From Salvia splendens (taxonomy: Eukaryota > Streptophyta > Magnoliopsida > Lamiales > Lamiaceae), in contig NC_056053.1 in NCBI RefSeq assembly GCF_004379255.2, positions 23,494,188 through 23,558,187 of the forward strand: a DNA stretch of 64,000 bases. Reading direction: 5' to 3'. Below the pieces are notes generated by a model. The model ran no database searches. It saw only the letters and a list, made by a program, of their open reading frames with translations, and was not told the origin of the DNA. How positions within the stretch are numbered: position 1 is the first letter of the stretch; each line of letters starts with the position of its first letter. The translations under genes and the position numbers were made by a program. This document shows, piece after piece, positions 51,314 to 61,704 of the stretch.

Positions 51314-54300
51314 ATGGCAGCAAGGCTTGATGCAGAAAAGTTCACATGCAAGAATGATTATAGCCTGTGGAAGATGAAGATGAAGGCGATCTTGATTCAA
51401 CAAGGCTTGGCCGCAGTTCTTGCAAATACTGAAGAGAAAGGAAAGGCTCAAATGCTTGATGATAAAGCTCAGGCAAAGATGGAGGAGATGCAGCTCAAGG
51501 CACATTCTGCAGTGATTCTGTGCCTTGGAGATAAGGTCTTGAGGGAAGTTCAAGAAGCCAAGACTGCGGTGGAGATCTTGAACAGGTTAGATGAAGTTTA
51601 CCTGGCAAAATCTTTGGCTAACCGGCTGTATCTCAAGAAGAGGCTCTATGCCTATAGTTTTTCTGGTGAAAAATCTATCATAGAGCAGTTGGAGGAGTTC
51701 AATAAGATCATTGATGATCTGGGCTCTGTGGATGTTAAAATTTCAGATGAAGACAAGGCCATTCTTACATTGAATGCCTTGCCTAGCTCGTATGACCAGT
51801 TGAGTGATGCAATTATCTATGGCAGAGATAAGCCTATCACCTATGCAGAGGTCTACTCGGCCTTGATGGCTAAGGAACTCCAGAAGACGACCAGCAGAGG
51901 CTCTGCAAGCTCCAATGTTCAAGCTGCAGAGGCCTTGAATGTGAAGAAGATCAAAAAGCAGAACTTCAAGAAAAAGTTTGAGGGCTCTAAACCCTCAAGT
52001 TCTGATGCTCAGAAGGAAACCAGAGCATGTTTTTGGTGCAAGAAACCAGGGCACTTGAAGAAGGACTGCCATGCCTGGAAGAGAAAACTAGCCTCTGAGG
52101 GCCACAACACTTCTGATTGTGTAGAGAGTACTGATCCCCCTGCTCAACTCATGAATGTCAGTGATAATGGGATCAGTCACAGGTGGATAATGGACTCAGG
52201 GTGCAGCTTCCATATGTGCCCCAACAAATCTTGGTTTCATGATCTTCAGGAAGCATCAGGGACTGTAGTTCTTGGAAATAACCATGTGTGTCAGATCAAA
52301 GGGATAGGGAAAGTGAAGCTAAGTTTGCAAGATGGCTCTATAAAGATCCTAACTGGGGTGAGGTATATTCCGGAAGTGAAAAGAAATCTCATCTCATTGG
52401 GAATGCTGGAGGAGAAAGGGTTCACCATATTGATGAGTCAGGGAAAGATGCTTGTGAAATCTGGGAATGCAGTGATGATGGAGGCTGACAGAGAGCACAT
52501 TCTCTATTATCTGAAGGCTAAGGCTGTTGATGGAGAAAGCAATGCAGTGTCAGATGATTCCATAATGCTATGGCACAAGAGATTGGGCCATCCAGCAGAA
52601 GGAAGTTTGAAAGAACTCATCAAGAAGGGCCTGATCTCTGGAAATTTCAACAAGATGGACCCCTGTGAGCAGTGTATACTTGGAAAAGCAAAGAAGGCAC
52701 CCTATCCTACAGGTATTCACTCTTCTACAGCCCCATTAGACTACATACACAGTGATCTCTGGGGCCCTTCACCTGTAAGCTCAATTGGTGGTGGGAAATA
52801 CTACCTTGCTATTATTGATGACTACACTAGGAAACTGTGGGTGTACATACTGAAAGAAAAATCAGAGACATTCACAAAATTCAAGATATGGTGTAAAGAG
52901 GTGGAGCTAGAGAAGGGAAGGAGTGTGAAATGCCTAAGAACTGACAATGGCTTGGAATTCTTGTCTACTGAGTTTGATCTGTTTTGCAAAGAGAAGGGTA
53001 TGAAGAGGCACCGCACTGTTCCTGGTAACCCCCAGCAAAATGGTGTTGTGGAGAGGATGAATAGGACTATCCTAGAGAGAGTAAGGTGCTTGTTACTCAG
53101 TTCTGGTCTGAGCAACAGATTTTGGGGAGAGGCTGTATATACAGCAGCCTATCTCATCAATAAGTGTCCATCTACTGCCCTTAAGTCTGAGACTCCTGAT
53201 TACATGTGGTATGGAGCCCATAGTGACTACTCAAAATACAAGGTGTTTGGGTGCGCAGCCTATGCTCATGCTAGGCAAAGTAAGCTTGAGGCTAGGGCTC
53301 TGAAATGCATATTGCTGGGGTATCAGAGGGGTGTTAAGGGGTATAGGCTCTGGTGCATTGAGCCTGGTAGGCAGAAGGTGGTGGTGAGTAGGGATGTTGT
53401 GTTCTTGGAGGATCAGATGCCATACTTAAAAAGGAAGCTGGACTCCAATGAAGTTGAGAATGATTTCCTCAAGGTGGAGCCAGTGGGACTTTGCCAAGGA
53501 GCAGGTGGAGCCTCTGACTCAGAAAGTGAGTCTGAACCAGAGGATGATGGTGCTCTAGCTCGAGGTAGAAAAATTGATGAGCCTACAGCAGATTCTGCCA
53601 GAGAGTACCAGATAGCAAGAGATAGAGGCAGAAGAAATACAAGACCACCTGAAAGGTTTTCTGATGTGGTCTACTATGCACTTTGTGCTGCTGAGAGCAT
53701 TGATATTGCAGATCCTCTCACATATAAGGAAGCCATGAAGAGTAAAGACAGAGAAAGGTGGATTGAAGCCATGAATGAGGAAATGGAATCTTTACTCAAG
53801 AACAAAACATGGATTTTGGTGGATAAATCCAGACTGACTACAGATGGAAAAGAAAGGAGGCTGATCAGTTGTAAGTGGTTGTTTAAGAAAAAGATTGAGA
53901 CCACTGATAAAGATAGAATCAGATTCAAGGCAAGGCTGGTGGCTAGGGGCTTCACACAGCAAGAAGGAATTGATTTCAATGAAGTATTTGCTCCAGTTGT
54001 TAAGCACACTTCGATTAGGATCTTGTTGGCAGTTGTGAACCAGCTAGACTGGGAGCTACAACAGCTTGATGTGAAGACAGCCTTCCTCAATGGGGATCTA
54101 GAGGAGACTATCTTTATGGAACAGCCAGAGGGCTATGTGAAGACTGGAGAAGAAGGCAAGGTGTGCCTGTTACAGAAAAGTCTTTATGGACTTAAGCAAA
54201 GTCCTAGACAGTGGAATAAGAAGTTTGATGCACAGATGAAGAAGATTGGCTTCTCCAAGTCAGAATATGATGATTGTATTTACATCAAGAAGGCAGGCAG

Positions 54301-55438
54301 GACTCCCATTGCCTACCTATTACTCTATGTGGATGATATGCTACTTGCAGGCCCTTCTATGACAGAAATTCAGAAAGTTAAACAAGGTCTGAAGTCGAGC
54401 TTTGAAATGAAGGATCTAGGAGAGTCAAGGAAGATCCTAGGCATACATATTCAGAGAGATAGAGGCTGCAAGAAGCTGTGGATGCTGCAAACTGATTATA
54501 TTGACAAAGTTATGCAGAGATTCAGAATGGAGAATGCTAAACCTGCCTCAACACCCTTGTCCCAGAGTTTCAGATTATCAAAGGAACAAGCTCCTAAAAC
54601 TAAGCAAGAGGCTGATGAGATGGAGGCTATCCCTTATGCTAGTGTTGTTGGGAGTATCATGTACAATATGATTTGTACAAGACCAGATCTTGCTCATGCT
54701 ATCTCAGTGACTAGCAGATACATGGCAGACCCGGGGAAGGAGCATTGGAATGCTCTTAAATGGATATTGAGGTACATGAAGTCAACTAAGGACTGGGGGA
54801 TTGTGTTCAATGGCTGGGAAGGTGGATCTGAGGAGGTTGTGCAGGGGTATTGTGATGCAGACTATGCTGCAAATCTGGACACCAGAAAGTCTCAAACAGG
54901 TTATTTGTTCACCATGTTTGGAACTGTGATCAGTTGGAAATCAGGTCTGCAGAGTGTAGTTGCTCTCTCAACTACAGAATCAGAGTATATAGCTCTCACT
55001 GCAGCTGTACAGGAGAGCTTTTGGATCCAGGGAGTGATTTCTGATTTTGGTTTTGACCAAGAAACAATGGTGATTCATTGTGACAGCAGCTCAGCTATAT
55101 GCTTGGCTAAACATCCGGGTTTCCATGAAAGGAGCAAGCATATAGACATAAAGTTGCACTTTATTAGAGATGAGATTGAAAGGGGAAGGGTGAAGGTGGT
55201 TAAGATTAACACCTTGCACAATCCGGCAGATATGCTAACTAAATCTCTAAGTAGAGACAAGTTTGATCATTGCAAGAAGTTGATCAATGTTTGTGCGAGA
55301 ACTGAGATGAGCCCTCAGGTGGAGAATTGTAATAATGGAGTGCTCATTTCAGTTGGAAGAAGAAGAGAAGAAGAAGGAAGCTCGGCTTTGAGCTCGGCTT
55401 TGAGTTCGGCTTTGAGCCGAGAAGACAGTTGGTCTTGA
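51314..55438 (+). CDS. Copia Gag-Pol polyprotein
   Basis: 1374 residues. Gag is the UBN2-type (NDYSLWKMKMKAIL) with a CCHC knuckle (CFWCKKPGHLKKDC, from about 239). The protease has D294 in MDSGCSFHM. A GAG-pre-integrase zinc domain follows (LWHKRLGHP...CEQC). Integrase has D481, D544 and E580 with 35 residues between the last two. RT has LLLYVDDMLL (YVDD about 1005-1008). RNase H has GYCDADYAANLDTRKS and TTESEYIAL. The order integrase before RT is the copia order, and the sequence style fits the Tork/Tnt1 group. The ORF runs 111 bp into the 3' LTR, adding a Ser/Ala/Leu repeat tail. No lesion is seen. Confidence 0.95.
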   Translation: MAARLDAEKFTCKNDYSLWKMKMKAILIQQGLAAVLANTEEKGKAQMLDDKAQAKMEEMQLKAHSAVILCLGDKVLREVQEAKTAVEILNRLDEVYLAKSLANRLYLKKRLYAYSFSGEKSIIEQLEEFNKIIDDLGSVDVKISDEDKAILTLNALPSSYDQLSDAIIYGRDKPITYAEVYSALMAKELQKTTSRGSASSNVQAAEALNVKKIKKQNFKKKFEGSKPSSSDAQKETRACFWCKKPGHLKKDCHAWKRKLASEGHNTSDCVESTDPPAQLMNVSDNGISHRWIMDSGCSFHMCPNKSWFHDLQEASGTVVLGNNHVCQIKGIGKVKLSLQDGSIKILTGVRYIPEVKRNLISLGMLEEKGFTILMSQGKMLVKSGNAVMMEADREHILYYLKAKAVDGESNAVSDDSIMLWHKRLGHPAEGSLKELIKKGLISGNFNKMDPCEQCILGKAKKAPYPTGIHSSTAPLDYIHSDLWGPSPVSSIGGGKYYLAIIDDYTRKLWVYILKEKSETFTKFKIWCKEVELEKGRSVKCLRTDNGLEFLSTEFDLFCKEKGMKRHRTVPGNPQQNGVVERMNRTILERVRCLLLSSGLSNRFWGEAVYTAAYLINKCPSTALKSETPDYMWYGAHSDYSKYKVFGCAAYAHARQSKLEARALKCILLGYQRGVKGYRLWCIEPGRQKVVVSRDVVFLEDQMPYLKRKLDSNEVENDFLKVEPVGLCQGAGGASDSESESEPEDDGALARGRKIDEPTADSAREYQIARDRGRRNTRPPERFSDVVYYALCAAESIDIADPLTYKEAMKSKDRERWIEAMNEEMESLLKNKTWILVDKSRLTTDGKERRLISCKWLFKKKIETTDKDRIRFKARLVARGFTQQEGIDFNEVFAPVVKHTSIRILLAVVNQLDWELQQLDVKTAFLNGDLEETIFMEQPEGYVKTGEEGKVCLLQKSLYGLKQSPRQWNKKFDAQMKKIGFSKSEYDDCIYIKKAGRTPIAYLLLYVDDMLLAGPSMTEIQKVKQGLKSSFEMKDLGESRKILGIHIQRDRGCKKLWMLQTDYIDKVMQRFRMENAKPASTPLSQSFRLSKEQAPKTKQEADEMEAIPYASVVGSIMYNMICTRPDLAHAISVTSRYMADPGKEHWNALKWILRYMKSTKDWGIVFNGWEGGSEEVVQGYCDADYAANLDTRKSQTGYLFTMFGTVISWKSGLQSVVALSTTESEYIALTAAVQESFWIQGVISDFGFDQETMVIHCDSSSAICLAKHPGFHERSKHIDIKLHFIRDEIERGRVKVVKINTLHNPADMLTKSLSRDKFDHCKKLINVCARTEMSPQVENCNNGVLISVGRRREEEGSSALSSALSSALSREDSWS

Positions 55439-55929
55439 GCCGAGAAACAAAGGAGTTCGGTTTGTGAACCGAGAAGGGAGCTCGGTTGTGAGCCGAAGAG
55501 AGTGCTCGGTTGTGAGCCGAAAAAGAAAGTTCGGTCTTGAGTCAAGAATAGAGTTCGTCTTGAGCCGAGAAAGAAGAAGCAACAGTTCGGTCTTGAACCG
55601 AGAAGGAAGTTCGGCCTAGAGAAACTAGCCGTTGGAGCAGCAGTTAGTTAGCCGAGATGTAGCAGTTATTCTTCTTGCTTTCTTGATTCTTCTTGTAGTT
55701 AGTTAGTAGCAGTTGCTACTTGATTGTAGAGCTTTAAATAGCTCAAAACCATGTACGTAGTGTAGTGAAAAATCAATAAAGAGTTTTCAAGTTTTCTCTC
55801 CAAGATTACCATCTTCGATACTCTAAGTGTGAGTGTGTGTTCTTCTGCATTGTGAGTTATCATACAACTGTGAGTGTGTGTGTGATTCACCTGAGTGTGT
55901 GAAAGTCTTGTGCATATTGAACCCCAACA
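55328..55929 (+). repeat. 3' LTR of the copia element
   Basis: 602 bp; stretches compared with the 5' LTR are identical. The last 37 codons of the polyprotein lie inside it. Confidence 0.95.
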
Positions 55930-56345
55930 ACTCAATTTTAATTCAAAGTATTTTAGAACACAATAAAAATAACAAACCTATTGTCATCCCCAATTGAAAA
56001 CCGTCGACTGCTTCTGCTTCTTGCCTTCTTCCGCCGCCGACTACCGCTCTCCAACTCCGGTTTCTTGCCTTCTTCCGTGACTTGCCTCCTCAATTTTCAG
56101 CATACACTTTGTTCTTTGTTGAAAAGACGAGTGATTAGGAATTTAGGTGTAAAAGTTTAGTTCATTAAATAATTTAGGGATTTTGGCAGCTTGTGCAAAA
56201 TATAATAATGTTTTACACTTTATGACTCTCTCTTATTGTCTTGGAATTGGGGTGAATTGAAAACAGTCGTGCTTCCAATTATTTGTGGATGAGAAATTCT
56301 CAATTATGTATTATTTTAGTGATAATAGAGTATTGAATGGCCACT

Positions 56346-56750
56346 TTTTATCCTTCCGATTTTTCAAACATTGATTTGATGGACCTTGAGTGCCAACTTG
56401 ATATATTCATTGGAGATATGAGAAGTGATGAAGGCTTTCAGAATTTGTGAGATATTAGTTCTCTTTTGGTGAAGCTTGTTGAAACAAAAAGAGATGTGGT
56501 TTATTCGCGTGTGGTTTTGCTTATCAAGTTGATTTTGATTCTTCCGGTTGCCACTGCAAGTGTAGAGAGAGTGTTTTCTGGAATGACGTTTGTGAAGAAT
56601 AAGTTGAGAAATAGAATGGATAGAATGGGTGATCAACCTTTGAACGATTGTTTGGTCACTTTCATTGAGAAAGATGTGTTTCTACAAGTATCCGATGATG
56701 ATATAGTGAATCGTTTTGAAGAAATGAAGACTCGTCGAAAAATAAATTAG
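56346..56750 (+). pseudogene. hAT transposase C-terminal dimerisation region, interrupted
   Basis: The frame starts near FYPSDFSNIDLMDLECQL, is stopped by a TGA at 56448, then continues to 56750. The part after the stop is the hAT C-terminal dimerisation domain (LPVATASVERVFSGM, VKNKLRNRM). The BED zinc finger and the catalytic core are missing. It cannot be active. Confidence 0.85.
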
Positions 56751-56918
56751 ATATAATGTAGTTTATTTTTGTATTTTGAAATGTATGACTCTAAAATTTG
56801 TATATTTCAAAATATATTGCTTTTAGTATTAGTTTTTATTTATGGTATGTTATATAATGATTTATCATATGACTCGCACCCCCGAATATAAATTCCTGGA
56901 TCCGCCACTGGGTTCAGT

Positions 56919-58244
56919 CGATATGGTGTATAATTATTTACTTTAAGTTTAATGAGGATTAACATATATAAGAAGGAAGTGTTTGACTGAATTATCTTAA
57001 ATTGGTGTCAAATTCTGATTTTGTATACTAGTTTTAAAACTTGAATATAAATTATTAAATTATTCTGATTTTACAATTAATCAAGATTTTGGTGCTAATT
57101 TGGCTTAATATAAACATTATGGTAATAGTTACGGTAATAGTTCATATAAAGTAAAGAACCATGTATGTACATAACAAAATTTAGTGGTACGAACATAAGA
57201 TCACGAACAGTTATTAGTTAATTACAATTAGGAAATATACTTTTTTATCTCTCTTTATGTAACTGCAATTTTTTAAACACAATATATACCAATATATATG
57301 AACCACTAAATTTTGACTAGTACTTACGAGTTTAGGACAGTATGGATTGCTATTATAAAGTTGATTTTGTTATAATTTAAAATTAAGGCAAGTAGATATA
57401 GAAAAAGTTGTTTGGCTAGCTAGTAAGTAGATTGCTACACACGTCTAATAAATTATAAATGGACAAATTGAAGGTTTTGATTTGATGAATTTGCATGGGA
57501 TCAAACAAAAGTAAACTCTAAATCCATGATATTATAGTAGTATTTAAATTTGACTTCGACTGTTAAATTTTGAGATTGGAGATCATGGTTCTTGGCGACC
57601 AGCACATTACACACATGTTAGAGTCATGATTAAGTAAATATAATTTGATATTCATTTTCCAGTAGTTAATTATACTTAGGATAGAGGAATTGCAACGGTG
57701 TTGATTTTAATATCTCTAGCTATATATAGTATAATTTGTATGGGAGTAATAAGAGGAAAAAATAATTTATGTGGATTAGTAGGGAAGGGTATAAGGTAGA
57801 GTAAAAATAAATCTTTCCTTTATCTATTAATTAAAAGCAATCGCGACGATTAATTTTTTTATGTTTCAAATTATTTAAACTCTTAACATTATCCCCACTT
57901 AATAATGAATTTTTTACTTTTCGTACATGAACCTTGCGAAACAGGGCCTTTGAAATGCTAAATACTATATTTGAGAGAACTTTGGTGTCATTTGGAAAAA
58001 TGGTCCAAACTAAAAGTAACTGCATGGACTTTAATTCATTAAAATTGTAAAATGACATGAACTTTAAAAATATATAACAAGGTCTGAATTTTCAGTTTTA
58101 CAAAATTTATTAATAATAATCAAATAATCTCAATATTTGTAAGTGGTTAAGGAATTATAACATTTAAAAAAAAATAGAGGTATTTATTAAGTTATTCTCC
58201 ACTGTTAATTTAGATATTTATCCGGCGTTCCTTGGGTCCCACCC
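56919..58244. other. AT-rich intergenic DNA
   Basis: No gene was recognised. The first 82 bp belong to the repeat that resembles 50304-50395. Confidence 0.6.
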
Positions 58245-58706
58245 TTATTATTAGGGCTGGGAAAATATACCGAAATACCGCACTTATCGTACCGAAAAAA
58301 TACCGAAAATACCGAATTTTCGGTATACCGTACTTTTCGATACGGTATTATACCGTACCGACAGTTTTAGGTACGGTAAAGGTATGCATTTTGTATATAC
58401 CATGTTATTTGTGGTATATACCGCAAATAATATGGTATACCCAAATACGGTATATACCGCAATTGCGGTATATACCGCAAATCACTGTATACCGCGGTAT
58501 ACTGCATATTGCGGTATACCGAAATCACGGTACGGTATACCGACAAAAATGGTACGGTAACGATATCTAAATTTTGGTATACCGCAATTGCATTGCGGTA
58601 TACCGACAAAAGCGGTACGGTAAATGTATGGTTTTTGGTCATACCGCACGGTACGGTATGGTATGCGGTTTTGACCATTTCGGCGTGGTATACCGAAATT
58701 ATTATT
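58245..58706. mobile_element. Palindrome-rich TACCG element with possible 8-bp TSD
   Basis: From 58253 (AGGGCTGGGAAAATATACCG) to 58698 the sequence is packed with TACCG/CGGTA, many in GGTATACC palindromes. TTATTATT occurs at 58245-58252 and 58699-58706, although that word is low in complexity. The start resembles hAT-type MITE ends; the other end does not show the matching inverted repeat, so the right border is uncertain. Confidence 0.5.
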
Positions 58707-61467
58707 AGAAAAGTGATCTGCTGCAATTATTTGTTTTGGGCCTTTTCATTATAGGAATATTTGTTGTGCATTCAATTCTGTAGCTATCAATATTTTAAGT
58801 GAAGATGACCCAACTAGAAAGCTTATCCAAATAAAAAACAAAAAAGTTTAACGGTTTTGTTAAGTTATCCAAATAAATATTCTTTAATGCATGTTACCAA
58901 CATAAACTGGTGATTCATATATGCAATTAGTTCAGTCAATTCATATATCCAAAGTAGTGATTATGGATTTTCATAAAAAGTAATGTGCCCATAATTAAGT
59001 CAATTATATCATATTTAAGGAAAGCTATAACTAAAATTATATAGGGAAATTGATATTCAAATTGGAGGAATATCTGCCCAAAATACACCTCATCATCATA
59101 TGTAAATTTCTACTATGGTAAAACGATCAATCAAATAAATTTTTATGACTAGCAATTTTCTTTAAACTCGATTTTTATTACTGTATTAAAAGTGGAGTAA
59201 TAGTAGTATAAGTTATTTGAAAATTTTTCTTCCACATTTTCACAAAAACTGAAAAATAAATTTAATACTGGTATGCATCATTAGCTAGGCCCCTAAAAAA
59301 GGAAAAGGGTAGTGGGTAAATTTAATAGTTCCATTTTTGAGATAAATTTCATTTATTGTATTGATTTGTATTGTGAGAAAGATGATCAGTAGAATATGAC
59401 TTTCCACTGACGTGACACTTAAAATACACGTATCGGTTTTGGTCTTTTTGATTGCAGCAAATTTATTCGACTTTTCGACTCGCTCAGGTGTTTTGGACAA
59501 ATTGATTTGGTAGTAATAATTTATTGAATAGAAACATTTAATTTCAGTAAATATTCAATTACTCACCTATGATAATATACATATGTACCATATTATTTTG
59601 ATAATATTAACTTAACATGTGAAATTAATTAGTCAAATATCTTTTTTTGGAATGTCTTAAAAATAAAATCAATATTTTGTTAATTCGAATCGTCTTAAAA
59701 CTTTACTAAAATAGCTTTATTTATGTTTGTGAAGAAACAAGTGGTACTATAAATAAAGACAAACAGAATTTATTGAAAATACATTTTTGCAGAAAAACAT
59801 TATACTTTAATTAAGTATATTCATAAATAACCAAGTTATGAAGTTGACGATATTCCGGTGTTTGTGCCAACATTTAAATTTGGGACGAATTTAAAAAAAT
59901 TGTCTATATTTTTGGAGAAAAAATAATTTTGTGTAATTTTGTTATGGGTTTGCAAACAATTAAACCTTTTCCTTGAATTCAACCTACTAATTTGATTAGT
60001 TATTATTTGTCGCATATCTTACCACAGATTTTGTTGGGTCATTTTTGGAAACAGCTAGAAGAAGCTTTTAGTGGGGCATATTATTGAACATTGTGGTGTC
60101 GTTTTCATAATACGTTTCTTTAATTAATTATTGCATATATTGGTGACATATAAATCTAATTTGTCGCATTATATCACCCTCCTCCACCACAACAAAGAAT
60201 TAAACTTTAGATTTATGTTCCAGCTAGTCATACTATTGTGTGACTTCAAATTAATTAAGTGCATCTATATATTAACCAAAGATGTAGATGTCCTTACCAA
60301 AGTATATAATGTCTTTGTCACTCATAATTATAAATATTGCATTAGTTGATAGTGGATGAAAAAAAGCTAGCTCTTATATGGTGGGGTAGATAAACCATTA
60401 GGTCACCCCCTATTTAATCGAGATGTGACGAGTGGTGCGAGACAATAGTACATCTTGTCTTATACTATGAATTTGTTAGATTATTAAAGTTTCAACTTTC
60501 TCTTCTATTTCAATTCTAGTACTACTATTCATTTTAGTGTAACTTTCTAACTACATTAGTTAGGGTTGACTACATGCAGTTTGAGGTTGGTAACAGCCAC
60601 AGGAGACATTTACATTTGTAGTCAAATGACAGTCAATACACTTAATTAGTCGATGATAATTAGGGAGAACACATTAATAACTTGTTTTCAATAATTGCAT
60701 CTCCTAATTTCGCGGACGGACTAAAATGGAAAAACGGAACTCCTATTCGCGGACAGAGGGGTAGTTGAAGTTGGTAGTCATACCCGTGCCAACTATACCG
60801 CACAATAATCAACATATCCCCTCATCCTTTTAATTTGATCTTAATTAAATGTTAATTATGTTATAATAACAAAATTCAAAAGTTTGTTTATGAGTCTAGC
60901 TAGTAGCAAGATTTGAAGTTCATGTGTAAAACCAACCCACCCCTTTTGCAAACTCTAATAACCCCTCAAACCATGATCCCATTACCTCCCCTTCTACCCC
61001 TCATATCCACCCCACCTCCGCCGCCAAAGGTGGTGCACCGCCGTTGTTTATAAATATGAAGCATTTGTTTTTCGGATCAGGATTTTATGTAGTGTTGTTT
61101 TGTGAGTTAAGAGAGAATAAAATATGAAAGAGAAAAAGTACAGGCGATATTGTTTCTAGTTTAGAAAACGTGTCACTTTTAGTGGGACAACCTAAAAAGA
61201 AAACATGTCATTTTTAATGGGAGAACCTAAAAAGAAAAACGTGTCATCTTTAATGGGACAAAGAGAATAGTAATTTGGTGTCAAAAAACATAAAAAAAAT
61301 GTCTATAATGGAAGCAAGAACTCATACAAAGTAGATATCAGACCTAGCTGCTTTTAACAACTTATTGGCCAAGATCTTTAACAACTTATTCACATACCAA
61401 ATAGCTAGCAATACAATACAAAGAAAACATAAAAACAAAGCAGATTACAACATATGTCTCACAAAAT
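58707..61467. other. AT-rich intergenic DNA
   Basis: No gene is supported; the short ORFs have no recognisable family. The segment 58919-59073 is duplicated at 63632-63782. Three diverged units of about 38 bp (GTGTCA.TTTTAGTGGGACAACCTAAAAAGA) lie at about 61165-61262. Confidence 0.55.
61165..61262. repeat. Short tandem repeat, three diverged units
   Basis: Units of about 38 bp begin AACGTGTCACTTTTAGTGGG or close variants; the third is shorter. The wording (TTTTAGTGGGACAA) is common in mariner-type MITEs, so it may be a relic. Confidence 0.6.
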
Positions 61468-61704
61468 TCAGAGTTTAAGTTCCAAATCAAGGTCTTCCCT
61501 CCCCGCGGACTCCTGAAGGGCGAATGAGGCGGCCACACAGTGTGCATACATACTTCTCTCCCTTTTGTGAGCATTCTGGTGGCCTCCCAATGCCTGCGAT
61601 GTGAGGAACTCGCGATCGCAGAGCTTGCAACGAAACATCCTTCTTCCAAGCCTCAGCTCCAGCGACTCTCCTTTTTCATATTTCTGCTGCTTTTTCCCTT
61701 CCAT
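61468..61704 (-). CDS. Short C2H2 zinc-finger protein with two EAR-like motifs
   Basis: 78 residues, single exon. One plant-type zinc finger: C26-x2-C29, QALGGH motif at 37-42, H42-x3-H46, followed by KRER. The C terminus DLDLELKL (71-78) is an LxLxL EAR repression motif, and the N terminus has LELRL (15-19), a second LxLxL. EAR motifs recruit TOPLESS-type corepressors; one-finger QALGGH proteins are usually transcriptional repressors in the nucleus. Most such proteins are longer, so this may be a compact member or one with an unseen upstream exon. Intact frame; promoter region upstream (61705-62000) is AT-rich. Confidence 0.8.
   Translation of the reverse strand: MEGKKQQKYEKGESLELRLGRRMFRCKLCDREFLTSQALGGHQNAHKRERSMYAHCVAASFALQESAGREDLDLELKL

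Larger units (their letters stand above)
50643..55934 (+). mobile_element. Complete Ty1/copia element, Tork/Tnt1-like, 5.3 kb
   Basis: LTRs of 602 bp (50648-51249, 55328-55929) start TGTAAT and end CAACA, and ACTCA flanks the element (50643-50647, 55930-55934). One intact 1374-residue Gag-Pol ORF lies inside. The primer-binding site at 51252 and the purine tract at about 55317-55327 are in place. LTR translations are identical, so it is young and could be active. It sits inside the hAT element and dates after it. Confidence 0.95.
50388..56918 (+). mobile_element. Decayed hAT transposon with a nested copia element
   Basis: CAGTGGCGGA at 50396 and its inverse TCCGCCACTG ending at 56910 are terminal inverted repeats of a common plant hAT type. 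GGTTAAGT (50388-50395) and GGTTCAGT (56911-56918) are the 8-bp target duplicates with one mismatch, so the insertion is old. Without the copia element it is about 1.2 kb and keeps only the C-terminal part of the transposase. Confidence 0.8.

Noticed and set aside
59285..60349. ORFs of about 70 residues
   Set aside because: They are short, AT-rich and unrelated to any family I know.
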